64,000 nt of DNA from an uncultured Acidobacteriaceae bacterium (GTDB lineage Bacteria > Acidobacteriota > Terriglobia > Terriglobales > Acidobacteriaceae). A program made the translations under genes and the position numbers. The notes beneath the pieces are model-generated. The model was not told where the DNA came from, did not search any database, and worked only from the letters and a program-made list of their open reading frames with translations. Position 1 is the first letter of the stretch; every line of letters starts with the position of its first letter. The stretch is taken from contig CAINJJ010000050.1 in assembly GCA_903849645.1 (NCBI GenBank), positions 28,025-92,024 of the forward strand, read 5' to 3'. This document shows, piece after piece, positions 44,204-53,324 of this stretch.

Positions 44204-47200
44204 CTAGTACGTGATGTGAATCCCCATGGTGAAGGCTCTGGCGCCGCCAATGGTGCCGGTGGCCGAGCCAAAATTGGCCGCATTGTTGGGGCAGCCCTTG
44301 GTGGCGCTGATGGCATAAACCGCGGAGCAGGTCCCGGTGCCGACCGGGATCGTCGTCTCAAGCCGTGTCAACTTTCCGGTTCCTTTGGAATAGGGAAGCT
44401 GATCCAGGTTGGCTCTTGTGCTTTCCTGGTCGGTGGCGAGAGGGCTGCTTACAAGCTGACCGTAGTTGATATAGAACGACCCCGGCGTGCAGTTGTAGTA
44501 GTTATCGATCGAAGCCGATGTCGCTGTGTTGGAGCAGGCATAGGGCTGCCGAATCTGCGCCTGATCCTGCGGCACGTCAAGGCTCGTCGTGTTGGTCACA
44601 TTGAATGCATTCAGCTCATACTGAACCGATATCTTCTCGGAGACGTGGAAGCTCTTTCGTACAGAGAGATCAAGCCGCTTTTGCATTGCCTGACGGAAGA
44701 TATTCCGCTGCCCCTTGTTGAATGCGGTCTCGTAGATATCCTGCGGGTCGCTTCCGGTCGATACCGGAACCCCCGAGTCCCCCGGAGTGACGTAGTGGAT
44801 CGCAATCTGGCTGGGGTCAAGCGAAGGAAGGTAGCTGCCCCCCGTCCCGCGAAACGCACCCTTGTTCCCGGTGAGCGCGGATTTCGGATGCTGGGGGTCT
44901 TTGATGCCCAGCACAGGGTTCATCAGGTTCGGATAATCGCCAAAATTCAGGCTCCCGACCGAGCCATAGAACTCATAGAGCGAGAACGGCTCGCCACTCT
45001 GGAGTATCCCCTGGCCGGTGAGGTGCCAGTCGTTGGCGACGTAGGAGGCCAGCGAGTGCGCCTTTGCGGTGTTGGGAACCTCAAACTGGAAGTTGGTGCT
45101 GAAGACGTGCGTGCGATCAAAGTCCGATGAGGACCAGGAGTCGCGCAACTTCTTGGGGTCGTCTCCCGTGAAGAACAAGCCGATGTCGCTCTGCTCATCC
45201 AAGGCGTGACTCCACGTGTAGCTCGCTCCCGCCTGCACATGATGCGACAGCCGCTTTTCAACATGCGCCTCAAGCGCGTCATAGGCTGAGACGCCTGCCG
45301 CCTTGAAGTTCGCGGCATTGGGATTGTAGCCAATGTAGGGAGCCCTGAAGTCCGTGTTGCCGCCGTCGTAGGTGTTCCATTTCTCGCCGGCGATGGGCGT
45401 ATAGGCGTCGACGTTGAAGCCAAGGATGGGATCGTAATAGTTGTAGAGATTGTTCTGATTGAGCACCTGGAAGCCGTAAGTGGCCTTCTCACCCCAGATC
45501 GGACTGCCTGGTGTTGCGATGCCCGGTTCATTCAGAGGGAGCGGCAACACCGAATGCCGTCCCCGATTGCCGGTGTAGCCGAGCGAAACCGCAATCGTAT
45601 CCGTCGGCTGCCACTGCACGTTCAGCGTGTAGTTCATGGTGTACGGCAGGACGTTGTTCTTGTCATAGGCCCCGAAGTTCAAGGTCGGCGAGCAGGCCGT
45701 ATAGTCCAGTGACTGGTTGTCAAATCCATCGCAGTTCTGGAACCCGTAGATCGGGTCCGTTCCCGTCATCACGTTAAGCTGGTTTTGCAGCGCCTGCTTC
45801 ACGCTTCCAGGGTCAGAGTTCGGAGGAATATACGTTCCACCTGCCTTCGCTGTATAGAGGCCCGTGCCCATTGGGTTGGAGAGGGAAAGCGAACCTCCGC
45901 TTCCAATGCCATAACCCACCAGCGGAGCCGACTCCGTCACTCCGAATGGGCCGCCGATGTCGCCGCCCGCGGGCTGGGAAAGATAGGTAAACAACTCGCC
46001 CCGATCGTAGTAGATTCCGCCTCCGCCGCGAATCACGAGATTGCCGTGTTGGGACTTGGGCGACCATGCAAAACCGATGCGCGGCGAGATGCCCCACTGC
46101 CGCCCCTTCAGCGTGGAATCACTCACTCCGGCTGTCGCGTGGTTTTTGTTGTTGCCGGCGACCTCAAACCCGGCGTTGTTGACCGTGAAGCCAAGAGTCG
46201 TATCTCCCTTAACGTCATAGAGCGCTGGATTGAAGTTGAACATGTTGCCGTACTTTTCAGTCAGCCCGCCATGGTAGTCGTAGCGAACGCCCGCGGTGAT
46301 GCTGAGGTTCGGCAGCGCCTGCCATTTGTCCTGCACATACCCGGAGAGTTCGTTGGAGCGGTAGTACCGGTCCGCATTATTGCGGCCGGTCTGGGGGTCG
46401 ATGCTCTCGATCACATCGGCGCTTCGGACCCTGCCCTGAAGAAAGTTGTCAAACGAATTGACCACCATCTGGATGTTGCCATCGCGATTGTTGATGATGT
46501 TCAGTTGTGTGTAGCTGTAGCCGCCTCCCGCGACGATTGTGTGCTGACCCATGGTGAAGATCACGTTCGAGGAGGGATTGAGGCGGTTTTGATAATACCC
46601 CATGTCGGTGAATGAGCTCGCTGGCCCAAGCGCAAGGGCCGGGGAATACTGCGAGCTGTCGCCAAAACTCTTGATCGTGATTCCTGGAAGGCCCGCATTA
46701 AAGTACGCCGGGGAAGACGCATCCTGCACATAGCCCCCGCCAACGCCAAAGTTCCCGCCAGGAGCTGTCTGCTTGAAGAGGCTGTACGAGCCCATCCGGA
46801 CAAACCCCAGCCGTTGCTCCCAGTTGAGTCGCGATCCAATCGAAATCGTGTTGTCGATGGCCGCAACCTGCGATCCGTTCTTCTGCGTCACAGGAAAACC
46901 CGCCGTCTGCGAGTAACCATAAGGCTTCGTGACCGGCGCATCCTGGTAAAAGTACTTGACTGACAGCCTGTCCCTCTTGCTCACGTCGTAGTCCAGAGAA
47001 AGCGTGGCCTGATTCGACGTGAGAACCGAGGTGCCGATCAGGTTCACATTGGGAACCCCATATTGGTACGCGCCATTGCTCTGCGCCGACGGGATGAGGT
47101 ACTGTCCGTTGGGCAGCTTGGCGTTCAACAGCGCCGCCGCGATGGAGTTGACACTCGTCGCGCATTGCGTCGGGTCTGAACAGCCCCAGAGCGCATCCGC

Positions 47201-48370
47201 TGCCAGCAACCCTGCCTGCGAGCGGTCATCTGTCAGGCCCGATGGCACGGTCATCTGCGAAAGGCCGGTCCCCTGGTCCGAATTTGACCGGTGCTGATAG
47301 GCGGCAAAAAGAAACAGCTTGTCCCTGAGCAGGGGCCCACCCGCCGTAAATCCCGTTGACCAGCGATTGATGTACGGGTTGACCATCGAGTGAGGGAAGA
47401 CTCCGACTCCTTGCTGAGCCAGTTGATACGACTGGTTGAAGAAAAATGGCGAGGAGTTAAGACTGTTGTTGGCGTAGCTGCCGTAGACCTGGCCGTGCCA
47501 CTGATTCGTGCCAGTGGAAGTATTGACGTCGATTTGCGCGCCGCTGGTGGCGCCCTGCTGGGCGTCGTACATCGATGCGTTCACGCGCAATTCCTGCATG
47601 AATTCAGGAGGAGGCGAGGGCAGGCTGTTGCCGTTGGATCCGTACACTGAAGTGCCCACCGAAAAGCTGCCGCCGGCCGTCGCGGCGCTGCCGATATTGA
47701 AGTTGTAACGCTGCGAAGTCGAACCGCTGGAACTCTTGCCGTTGAAAAGGTTGGTGGCGTCAACGCCGTTTACCTGGAAGGTGTTGGATGTGTCACGCTG
47801 TCCGTTGGCCCAGATTGGCTGGTTGCCCAGCCCCGAGTTGGAATCCAGGTTGGAGAGCAACTCCGCGTTCACGCCCGGCGTCAGCACAGCAACCTGGGTA
47901 AAGCTCCCTGTGGCAAGCGGGGTCAAATCAATCTGCGCCGCGTCCAGCGTATAACCGTTTGTGGCGTCCGTGGCATTCAGCAGCGGCGTTCCTGTCACCA
48001 GCACCGACTCCGTAGCCTTGCCCACCTTGAGCGTGGCATTGACAGTGGTGGCGCGCGCCTCATGAATCGGAATTGAAGTCAACTGGGTGACCTCGAAGCC
48101 CTCGCGAAACACCTTCACCACATACGTTCCGATGGGAAGATTGAAGATCTGGAAGAAGCCCGTCCCCGGCGTCGTCGTCGTGGCGCTCACATTGATCGCG
48201 GAGTTGGTTGCCGTCACCGTGGCGCCGGCAACCGCCGCTCCCGATGGATCAACCACCGTGCCGTTCAGCGAACCAAGCGTCTGCTGCGCCATGCCGGATT
48301 GACTGCACATCACCATGGCCACCAGAAACAGCAGGCCCTTTGCGATACTCCTCCAGGAAGATCGAGTCAT
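44204..48370 (-). CDS. TonB-dependent receptor with carboxypeptidase-regulatory-like domain (~1388 aa)
   Basis: Start MTRSSWRSIAKGLLFLVAMVMCSQSGMAQ at 48370 with GAGGAG RBS; QTLGSLNGTVVDPSGAAVAGATVTATN; C-terminal strand. Confidence 0.9.
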   Translation of the reverse strand: MTRSSWRSIAKGLLFLVAMVMCSQSGMAQQTLGSLNGTVVDPSGAAVAGATVTATNSAINVSATTTTPGTGFFQIFNLPIGTYVVKVFREGFEVTQLTSIPIHEARATTVNATLKVGKATESVLVTGTPLLNATDATNGYTLDAAQIDLTPLATGSFTQVAVLTPGVNAELLSNLDSNSGLGNQPIWANGQRDTSNTFQVNGVDATNLFNGKSSSGSTSQRYNFNIGSAATAGGSFSVGTSVYGSNGNSLPSPPPEFMQELRVNASMYDAQQGATSGAQIDVNTSTGTNQWHGQVYGSYANNSLNSSPFFFNQSYQLAQQGVGVFPHSMVNPYINRWSTGFTAGGPLLRDKLFLFAAYQHRSNSDQGTGLSQMTVPSGLTDDRSQAGLLAADALWGCSDPTQCATSVNSIAAALLNAKLPNGQYLIPSAQSNGAYQYGVPNVNLIGTSVLTSNQATLSLDYDVSKRDRLSVKYFYQDAPVTKPYGYSQTAGFPVTQKNGSQVAAIDNTISIGSRLNWEQRLGFVRMGSYSLFKQTAPGGNFGVGGGYVQDASSPAYFNAGLPGITIKSFGDSSQYSPALALGPASSFTDMGYYQNRLNPSSNVIFTMGQHTIVAGGGYSYTQLNIINNRDGNIQMVVNSFDNFLQGRVRSADVIESIDPQTGRNNADRYYRSNELSGYVQDKWQALPNLSITAGVRYDYHGGLTEKYGNMFNFNPALYDVKGDTTLGFTVNNAGFEVAGNNKNHATAGVSDSTLKGRQWGISPRIGFAWSPKSQHGNLVIRGGGGIYYDRGELFTYLSQPAGGDIGGPFGVTESAPLVGYGIGSGGSLSLSNPMGTGLYTAKAGGTYIPPNSDPGSVKQALQNQLNVMTGTDPIYGFQNCDGFDNQSLDYTACSPTLNFGAYDKNNVLPYTMNYTLNVQWQPTDTIAVSLGYTGNRGRHSVLPLPLNEPGIATPGSPIWGEKATYGFQVLNQNNLYNYYDPILGFNVDAYTPIAGEKWNTYDGGNTDFRAPYIGYNPNAANFKAAGVSAYDALEAHVEKRLSHHVQAGASYTWSHALDEQSDIGLFFTGDDPKKLRDSWSSSDFDRTHVFSTNFQFEVPNTAKAHSLASYVANDWHLTGQGILQSGEPFSLYEFYGSVGSLNFGDYPNLMNPVLGIKDPQHPKSALTGNKGAFRGTGGSYLPSLDPSQIAIHYVTPGDSGVPVSTGSDPQDIYETAFNKGQRNIFRQAMQKRLDLSVRKSFHVSEKISVQYELNAFNVTNTTSLDVPQDQAQIRQPYACSNTATSASIDNYYNCTPGSFYINYGQLVSSPLATDQESTRANLDQLPYSKGTGKLTRLETTIPVGTGTCSAVYAISATKGCPNNAANFGSATGTIGGARAFTMGIHITY

Positions 48371-48709
48371 ATTCTCCTCACAGAATGTTGATGGAACGTT
48401 TCGAGATTGCGGGGGGGGCCTGCGGGGATGCATTGGCCCAGTTTCATGATTGTGGGAATCAACCGGAATGGACTCCAGGGTTGATCAATTCCTCACCTTC
48501 AAGTTTGTCCTATCCTGACCATTATCCAAAGCGGAAAATGCTAATTCGCAACGGCTTTGACGCGATGAAATGTGGAAAACGTGGTCATTATCGAGCAACC
48601 AGGCAGGGGTCCTCGATGGCGAGTTTGAGCGTTCTGTACGGAAAGTGTACTCTCGGCTCCTCGAAGGCTTGATTGGGACAATGCAGGTTGCTCTTGTCAC
48701 GGGAAAGAG

Positions 48710-51199
48710 TCAGCGCCCGCTAGCCTTCCCCAACTCAATGCGCAGCCCCGCGCGGAACCCAAACGGCAGGCTGGTGAAGCCGATGGGTGCGATATGCCGG
48801 TTCCCTGTCAAGTTGTCAGCCTGTCCATACGCCTCAAGCCAGGAGAGCAGCCGGTAGCTGCCGCCCAGGTCAACCCGCGCGTAGCCGGGGTCCAGATTGC
48901 GGTTGGGCAGCAAGAGGGAGTTGCCGCCGTTCAGGTCATAGCCGGCCAGAAAATCCGAGTCGTCGGACCGGCTGGCAAAAGCCGCCGTCCCCAGCGCCGT
49001 CATCCTCTGATGAGAATAGCTTCCGCTGATGAAGCCGGAATGCGGGGCGCGGCGGAACGGACGCGCGCCCTTGAGCGGCGAGTACACGCCGATGGGGATG
49101 CCGTTGAAGGTCGGCACCGGGCCCAGCAGTGCCACGTCGTCGTTGCTGAAGGACCTCTGCACGACCGCGTCCAGATAGGTGTAGCCACCGCGGACAAAGA
49201 TGCTGCGCCCGATGCCGCTCTCAACCGTGGTCTCAACGCCCAGAGCCCGATAAGCCTGGGTGTTGAGGCTCTGCTCGTAGGCCCCGTTGGCGGCGAGAAA
49301 CTGCTCAAGCTGCGCCTGTTGTGCGGGCGTCAGATTGGGCAGCAACTGGGGAATCAGGTCCAGACCCACATATTCGATCTGCCGCCCGTATTCGTTGTGA
49401 AAGAAGCTGGAGCGCAGCACGACCCGCTGCGCAAAGAGAGCCTGTTCCACTCCACCCTCATAGGTGCGTGTTGCCGGCGCAGCCAGCGGGGCGATGTGCA
49501 GCTGCTGAACCGTCCCCTGCCCGCCGTTGGACTCAAGAAAGTTGTAGAGAGAGTAAAACTGGTCGGTCAGAGAAGGCTCGCGTACCGCATCTCCAAAGTT
49601 GAATAACAGGCGTGTGCCGCCAAACACCCCTGGGCGCGGGCGCAAGGCATAGAAGGAAAAACCTGCCCGCGGCGAGGTCTGCGCGCCAAACAGAGAATAG
49701 TGCTCCAGGTTCCCGCCCAGCGTATAGAAGAAACGATTTTTGAAATCCCCATGAACCGCCGCCCGGTAATCGTAGTTCGCTCGCTTGACCGGCGTGTAAT
49801 ACGCGCTGCCGGGCTCCGAACCGCGCTCATCCTCATATTGAAAGCCAATCAGCGCGGTAAGGTGCGGCGTGAAACGATAGTCGCCCTGGTAGCTGAACTG
49901 ATCCCGGTTTGACACCAACTGATGGCCCTGCGGATAAGCTCCCGCGAAATCCAGCAGCGCGCGCCCGGTGACCGAGTAGCCATTGGCCCCCTTGATCGTC
50001 ACCATATCGCCAAAGCTATCGCCATAGGCGTCAAAAACCCCGGCGCCGCTCTGTTCCCACAGATGATATTGCTCGCGCTTGCGGGCCAGCCCATAGCGGA
50101 ATGAGTTGTGCAGCGCCGGGCTGGTCTGGTTGTCGACCGATGCGGACAGGAACAGGTTCTGGTCCTTCTCCGTCGCATTGTCGGCAACGTGATAGAAGTC
50201 CCAGCTGTTCGGCACCCCGGTTGCGTCGAACCCGTAGTGAACCGACGCCCGCAACTGCGTCTGCCCGGTCGGCTGCCAGCCAAAGTTCGCCGCGCCCGTT
50301 CCCAGGTGGTATTCGTCCCGCGGGAGGTCGTTGGCAGACTGGAGCCAGCTCACCGCGCCCAGGTAATCCAGCTTGCTCCGCGCCCCGGCCACTTCAAGCT
50401 GCTCGCGCGAAGTCGAAAAACTGCCCCCCTCCCCCCGGAAAAGGAAAGAAGGGAAACTCGTGGTGCCGTGCGGTGTGGTCAGACTCACAACCCCGCTGGC
50501 CGCATCCGCGCCGTAGAGGCTGGAGTTGGCGCCGCGATACACCTCCGCCCGCTCCACCGCCGTGGTAGACAGGGGGCCAAAGTCAAACCGGCCGCCCAGG
50601 TCGCCCAGGCTCACGCCGTCCAGCAGCACCTTGTTCGAGTCCGAACCGCCGCCCCGCACAAACAGTGAACTTTGCGCTCCAAGCTGGCCGGTCTGCACCA
50701 CAAACGTACCCGGCATCAGCCGCAGTGAATCCACAAGATCAATGCGCAACGCCAGATCGACCGGACTCAAAACGCTGGTTGCGGCCCCGGTCTGCGGCTG
50801 CGGCGTCGGCGTTCCGGTGTCGGTCACCACGATCGACTCGCGGGCCCACTCCGGCTCCAGCACCAGGCTGCGCTCCACCGAGTCCAGCCTTCCCGCGTAA
50901 AAGCCGGGCGTCTCCAACTGCCGGAAGCTCCTGGCGGAAACCACCAGGAAAAATCGCCCTTCCGCCCCGGAGAGAAGCTGAAAGCTGCCGTCCGCTCCAG
51001 AAATCGTGGCGCCCACCACTTTGCCATCGCTGATCAACGCAACGTTCGCGCCAGCCACCTTGGCGCCTGAAGCGTCTGAAACAACGCCGTGAATCGACGC
51101 CGCCATGCAAAATTGAACGGTTCCAGATAAAAGGAGAGCCGAAGAAACGCCGAGGAATCGACGTAGTTTGGATCGCAACCGGGTAAAGACAGGCATCAT
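48710..51199 (-). CDS. TonB-dependent outer-membrane receptor, likely cobalamin/corrinoid (BtuB-like)
   Basis: ATG at 51199; ASIHGVVSDASGAKVAGANVALI; SLFVRGGGSDSNKVLLDGVSLGDLGGRFDFGPLSTTAVERAEVYRGANSSLYGADAASGVVSLTT plug; preceded by cobalamin riboswitch. Confidence 0.9.
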   Translation of the reverse strand: MMPVFTRLRSKLRRFLGVSSALLLSGTVQFCMAASIHGVVSDASGAKVAGANVALISDGKVVGATISGADGSFQLLSGAEGRFFLVVSARSFRQLETPGFYAGRLDSVERSLVLEPEWARESIVVTDTGTPTPQPQTGAATSVLSPVDLALRIDLVDSLRLMPGTFVVQTGQLGAQSSLFVRGGGSDSNKVLLDGVSLGDLGGRFDFGPLSTTAVERAEVYRGANSSLYGADAASGVVSLTTPHGTTSFPSFLFRGEGGSFSTSREQLEVAGARSKLDYLGAVSWLQSANDLPRDEYHLGTGAANFGWQPTGQTQLRASVHYGFDATGVPNSWDFYHVADNATEKDQNLFLSASVDNQTSPALHNSFRYGLARKREQYHLWEQSGAGVFDAYGDSFGDMVTIKGANGYSVTGRALLDFAGAYPQGHQLVSNRDQFSYQGDYRFTPHLTALIGFQYEDERGSEPGSAYYTPVKRANYDYRAAVHGDFKNRFFYTLGGNLEHYSLFGAQTSPRAGFSFYALRPRPGVFGGTRLLFNFGDAVREPSLTDQFYSLYNFLESNGGQGTVQQLHIAPLAAPATRTYEGGVEQALFAQRVVLRSSFFHNEYGRQIEYVGLDLIPQLLPNLTPAQQAQLEQFLAANGAYEQSLNTQAYRALGVETTVESGIGRSIFVRGGYTYLDAVVQRSFSNDDVALLGPVPTFNGIPIGVYSPLKGARPFRRAPHSGFISGSYSHQRMTALGTAAFASRSDDSDFLAGYDLNGGNSLLLPNRNLDPGYARVDLGGSYRLLSWLEAYGQADNLTGNRHIAPIGFTSLPFGFRAGLRIELGKASGR

Positions 51200-51237
51200 G
51201 GCTCCTTCGTTCCCCTCGGAACGCAAGCGGGGTTTGG

Positions 51238-51450
51238 CGCCGAGGACCGGTCTCCTGACTTGCGCTATTTCCAGCCACCTTCCCACAGACTATCCCGAAG
51301 GGCGCAGTCCGCAGTGGTTGTTCCGAGGACTCCGCGCGAAGCGGAATCACTCAGGCTGGTTCCCTGCCCTGCCCGATACGACGGGCCAAGCAGCAGAGGC
51401 GCTCACAGTTGCGGGGCAGTGGCGGAGTTTCACCGCCTTCCCGAGCATCC
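51238..51450 (-). ncRNA. Cobalamin (B12) riboswitch
   Basis: Minus strand contains GGGAAGGCGGTGAAACTCCGCCACTGCCCCGCAACTGTGA ... AGTCAGGAGACC, the conserved B12-box segments, directly upstream of the receptor. Confidence 0.93.
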
Positions 51451-51619
51451 TGGCGATTGCCGAAATAGATCCGCTGCCCATCAACGCCGCAGCGAAAAAC
51501 TACATGGAACAGTTTTCCATGTCATCAACATTTATAGCCGCAAGGAATCTGCCAAGTCAAAGGAAGGAGGGCAACGTGAAAAGGGAGAAGGGCCAAAACT
51601 AGCAGTTGATTCAATAGTA

Positions 51620-51696
51620 TGGTGACCCCGGGAAGACTCGAACTTCCGACACGCAGTTTAGGAAACTGCTGCTCTATCCACCTGAGCTACGGGGCC
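51620..51696 (-). tRNA. tRNA-Arg (anticodon CCT), CCA encoded
   Basis: GGCCCCGTAGCTCAGGTGGATAGAGCAGCAGTTTCCTAAACTGCGTGTCGGAAGTTCGAGTCTTCCCGGGGTCACCA folds as cloverleaf; anticodon loop TTCCTAA. Confidence 0.95.
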
Positions 51697-51808
51697 ATCC
51701 TTTATAATCAACAAGTTACAGAATATGCTTGACCCCACAAACCCCACAAAGCGTAGAACGGTTTCATTCTGGCTGAACGCATCGTGGATGTTGAGAGTGG
51801 GGTAACGC

Positions 51809-52627
51809 ATGTCACCAAGATACCAGCGTGGGAGCCTTCGGCGCGAGAAGCGCGCCGGCGGAGACAAATGGGTTTGGCGCTACCGGTTGACCGGGGTGAT
51901 GAAACAGGAGGCATATCCAGTCGCCGACTTCAAGACGAAGTCGGTGATGTGGAAGCATCTCGAGCCGTCGATCCGGGTACTCAATGGCCAGGCTGAGAAG
52001 CCAGTTCATGTGGCGCCAACCATGGGCGACGTCATGAAGAAGTACATCGACCAGGAGCTGCCGAAGCTGGCTGCTTCCACGAGGAACACACAGGGAGGTC
52101 AGCTTCGGCTCCACATCGAGCCGCGGTGGGGAAACAAGCCACTCGCGGATATCGAGCCTGGAGAAGTCGAGGAGTGGGTATCGACGATCAAGCAGGTGAA
52201 CACTGGTGAGGACATGTCCCAGACCTCCAGGAGCCACATTGTCATCCTGATGCGCCGGCTATTCAAGCTTACGACCGCGATCAGCCAAATTCCAAGGAAA
52301 GCTATTCCGGACGGCGGTTCCGCGATCAAGCCTAAGAATTTCGGTGTGAACGGGATCAATAGCAGCAACCGGCAAGTATTTCTCGGCATGACCTTTTCGG
52401 TAAATTGGGATACAGCGGCGCCCCCCAAATTTCCGCAGGGATTCCCAACTGACGGAAGGTTGTTCCCAGATGACGTGATCGGCGGCGCTAAGGAGCGGAA
52501 TGCTCCTGGAAACTCGCTTGATGTGTACAACTACAGTTCAACCAAAAATGCGTGGGCATCAACGAGAAGGGCCATGGTTACGACGTATATTCCAGTTAAC
52601 AATGCGGGGGGAACATGTCCAAAATAA
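51809..52627 (+). pseudogene. Remnant of phage-type tyrosine integrase (N-terminal part only) fused to unrelated C-terminal sequence
   Basis: GSLRREKRAGGDKWVWRYR..., VAPTMGDVMKKYIDQELPKLAASTRNTQGGQLRLHIEPRWGNKPLADIEPGEVEEWVSTI (core-binding domain) but no catalytic R..H-x-x-R..Y domain; sits beside tRNA-Arg. Confidence 0.75.
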
Positions 52628-53271
52628 ACAACGTAGCTCGAAACGTCGTGGTATTGATGGCCGTCTTGAACTCAGTCGCTTTTGGACAGAATTGCAAATT
52701 GTCGGGTACCACGGATTGGAATCCTTCACTTCGAAGTGTACTTGCCGATTGCTCATTCACGCTACCGTCGCCAGATGGGCAGCTTAGATTGAATGTTACC
52801 GCATCGGGTGTAATGTCGCTCTGGAAGAATACGGAGGCGAAGAAAGCCTGGCGCGGTCCTAAACTGCAACCGCCTGCGATGGTCTCCTGGTCGCCAAAGT
52901 CAGATACTTTCTTCGTCAACGACGGCGAGGGTTCTGGAATGTCAAGCGTTTTTAGAGTATTTAGAGTCAACGGAATTCAGGTTATGGAAGATGACTCTAT
53001 TGAACGGGCAGCAGTAGCCCTTTACCGTCGCCGAACACATTGCACTAGGTCGTCAGCTGATCCTAACGTTTGGGGCTTTGGCTGGGGAATGAACGGAGAC
53101 AGTATCCTCCTGTTCGTTCAGCCAACGGTGGATGAGCCATGCGGGCCTTCCGGAAACTTTATAGGATTAATTGTGCAGACCTCAGATGGCAAGATTGTGG
53201 AGACAATCCCAGAAGTGCAGATGAAAAAGAGATTCGATTCACTATTGCCACCTGAAATGTTCAGCAAGTGA
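52615..53271 (+). CDS. Exported hypothetical protein (island gene)
   Basis: Signal peptide RNVVVLMAVLNSVAFGQ; 218 aa; lower-GC context than neighbours. Confidence 0.6.
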   Translation: MSKINNVARNVVVLMAVLNSVAFGQNCKLSGTTDWNPSLRSVLADCSFTLPSPDGQLRLNVTASGVMSLWKNTEAKKAWRGPKLQPPAMVSWSPKSDTFFVNDGEGSGMSSVFRVFRVNGIQVMEDDSIERAAVALYRRRTHCTRSSADPNVWGFGWGMNGDSILLFVQPTVDEPCGPSGNFIGLIVQTSDGKIVETIPEVQMKKRFDSLLPPEMFSK

Positions 53272-53324
53272 GCCAGAGGCACCGAACTGTGTGACATATA
53301 ACGGCGAGTACCTGCGATACAGCA

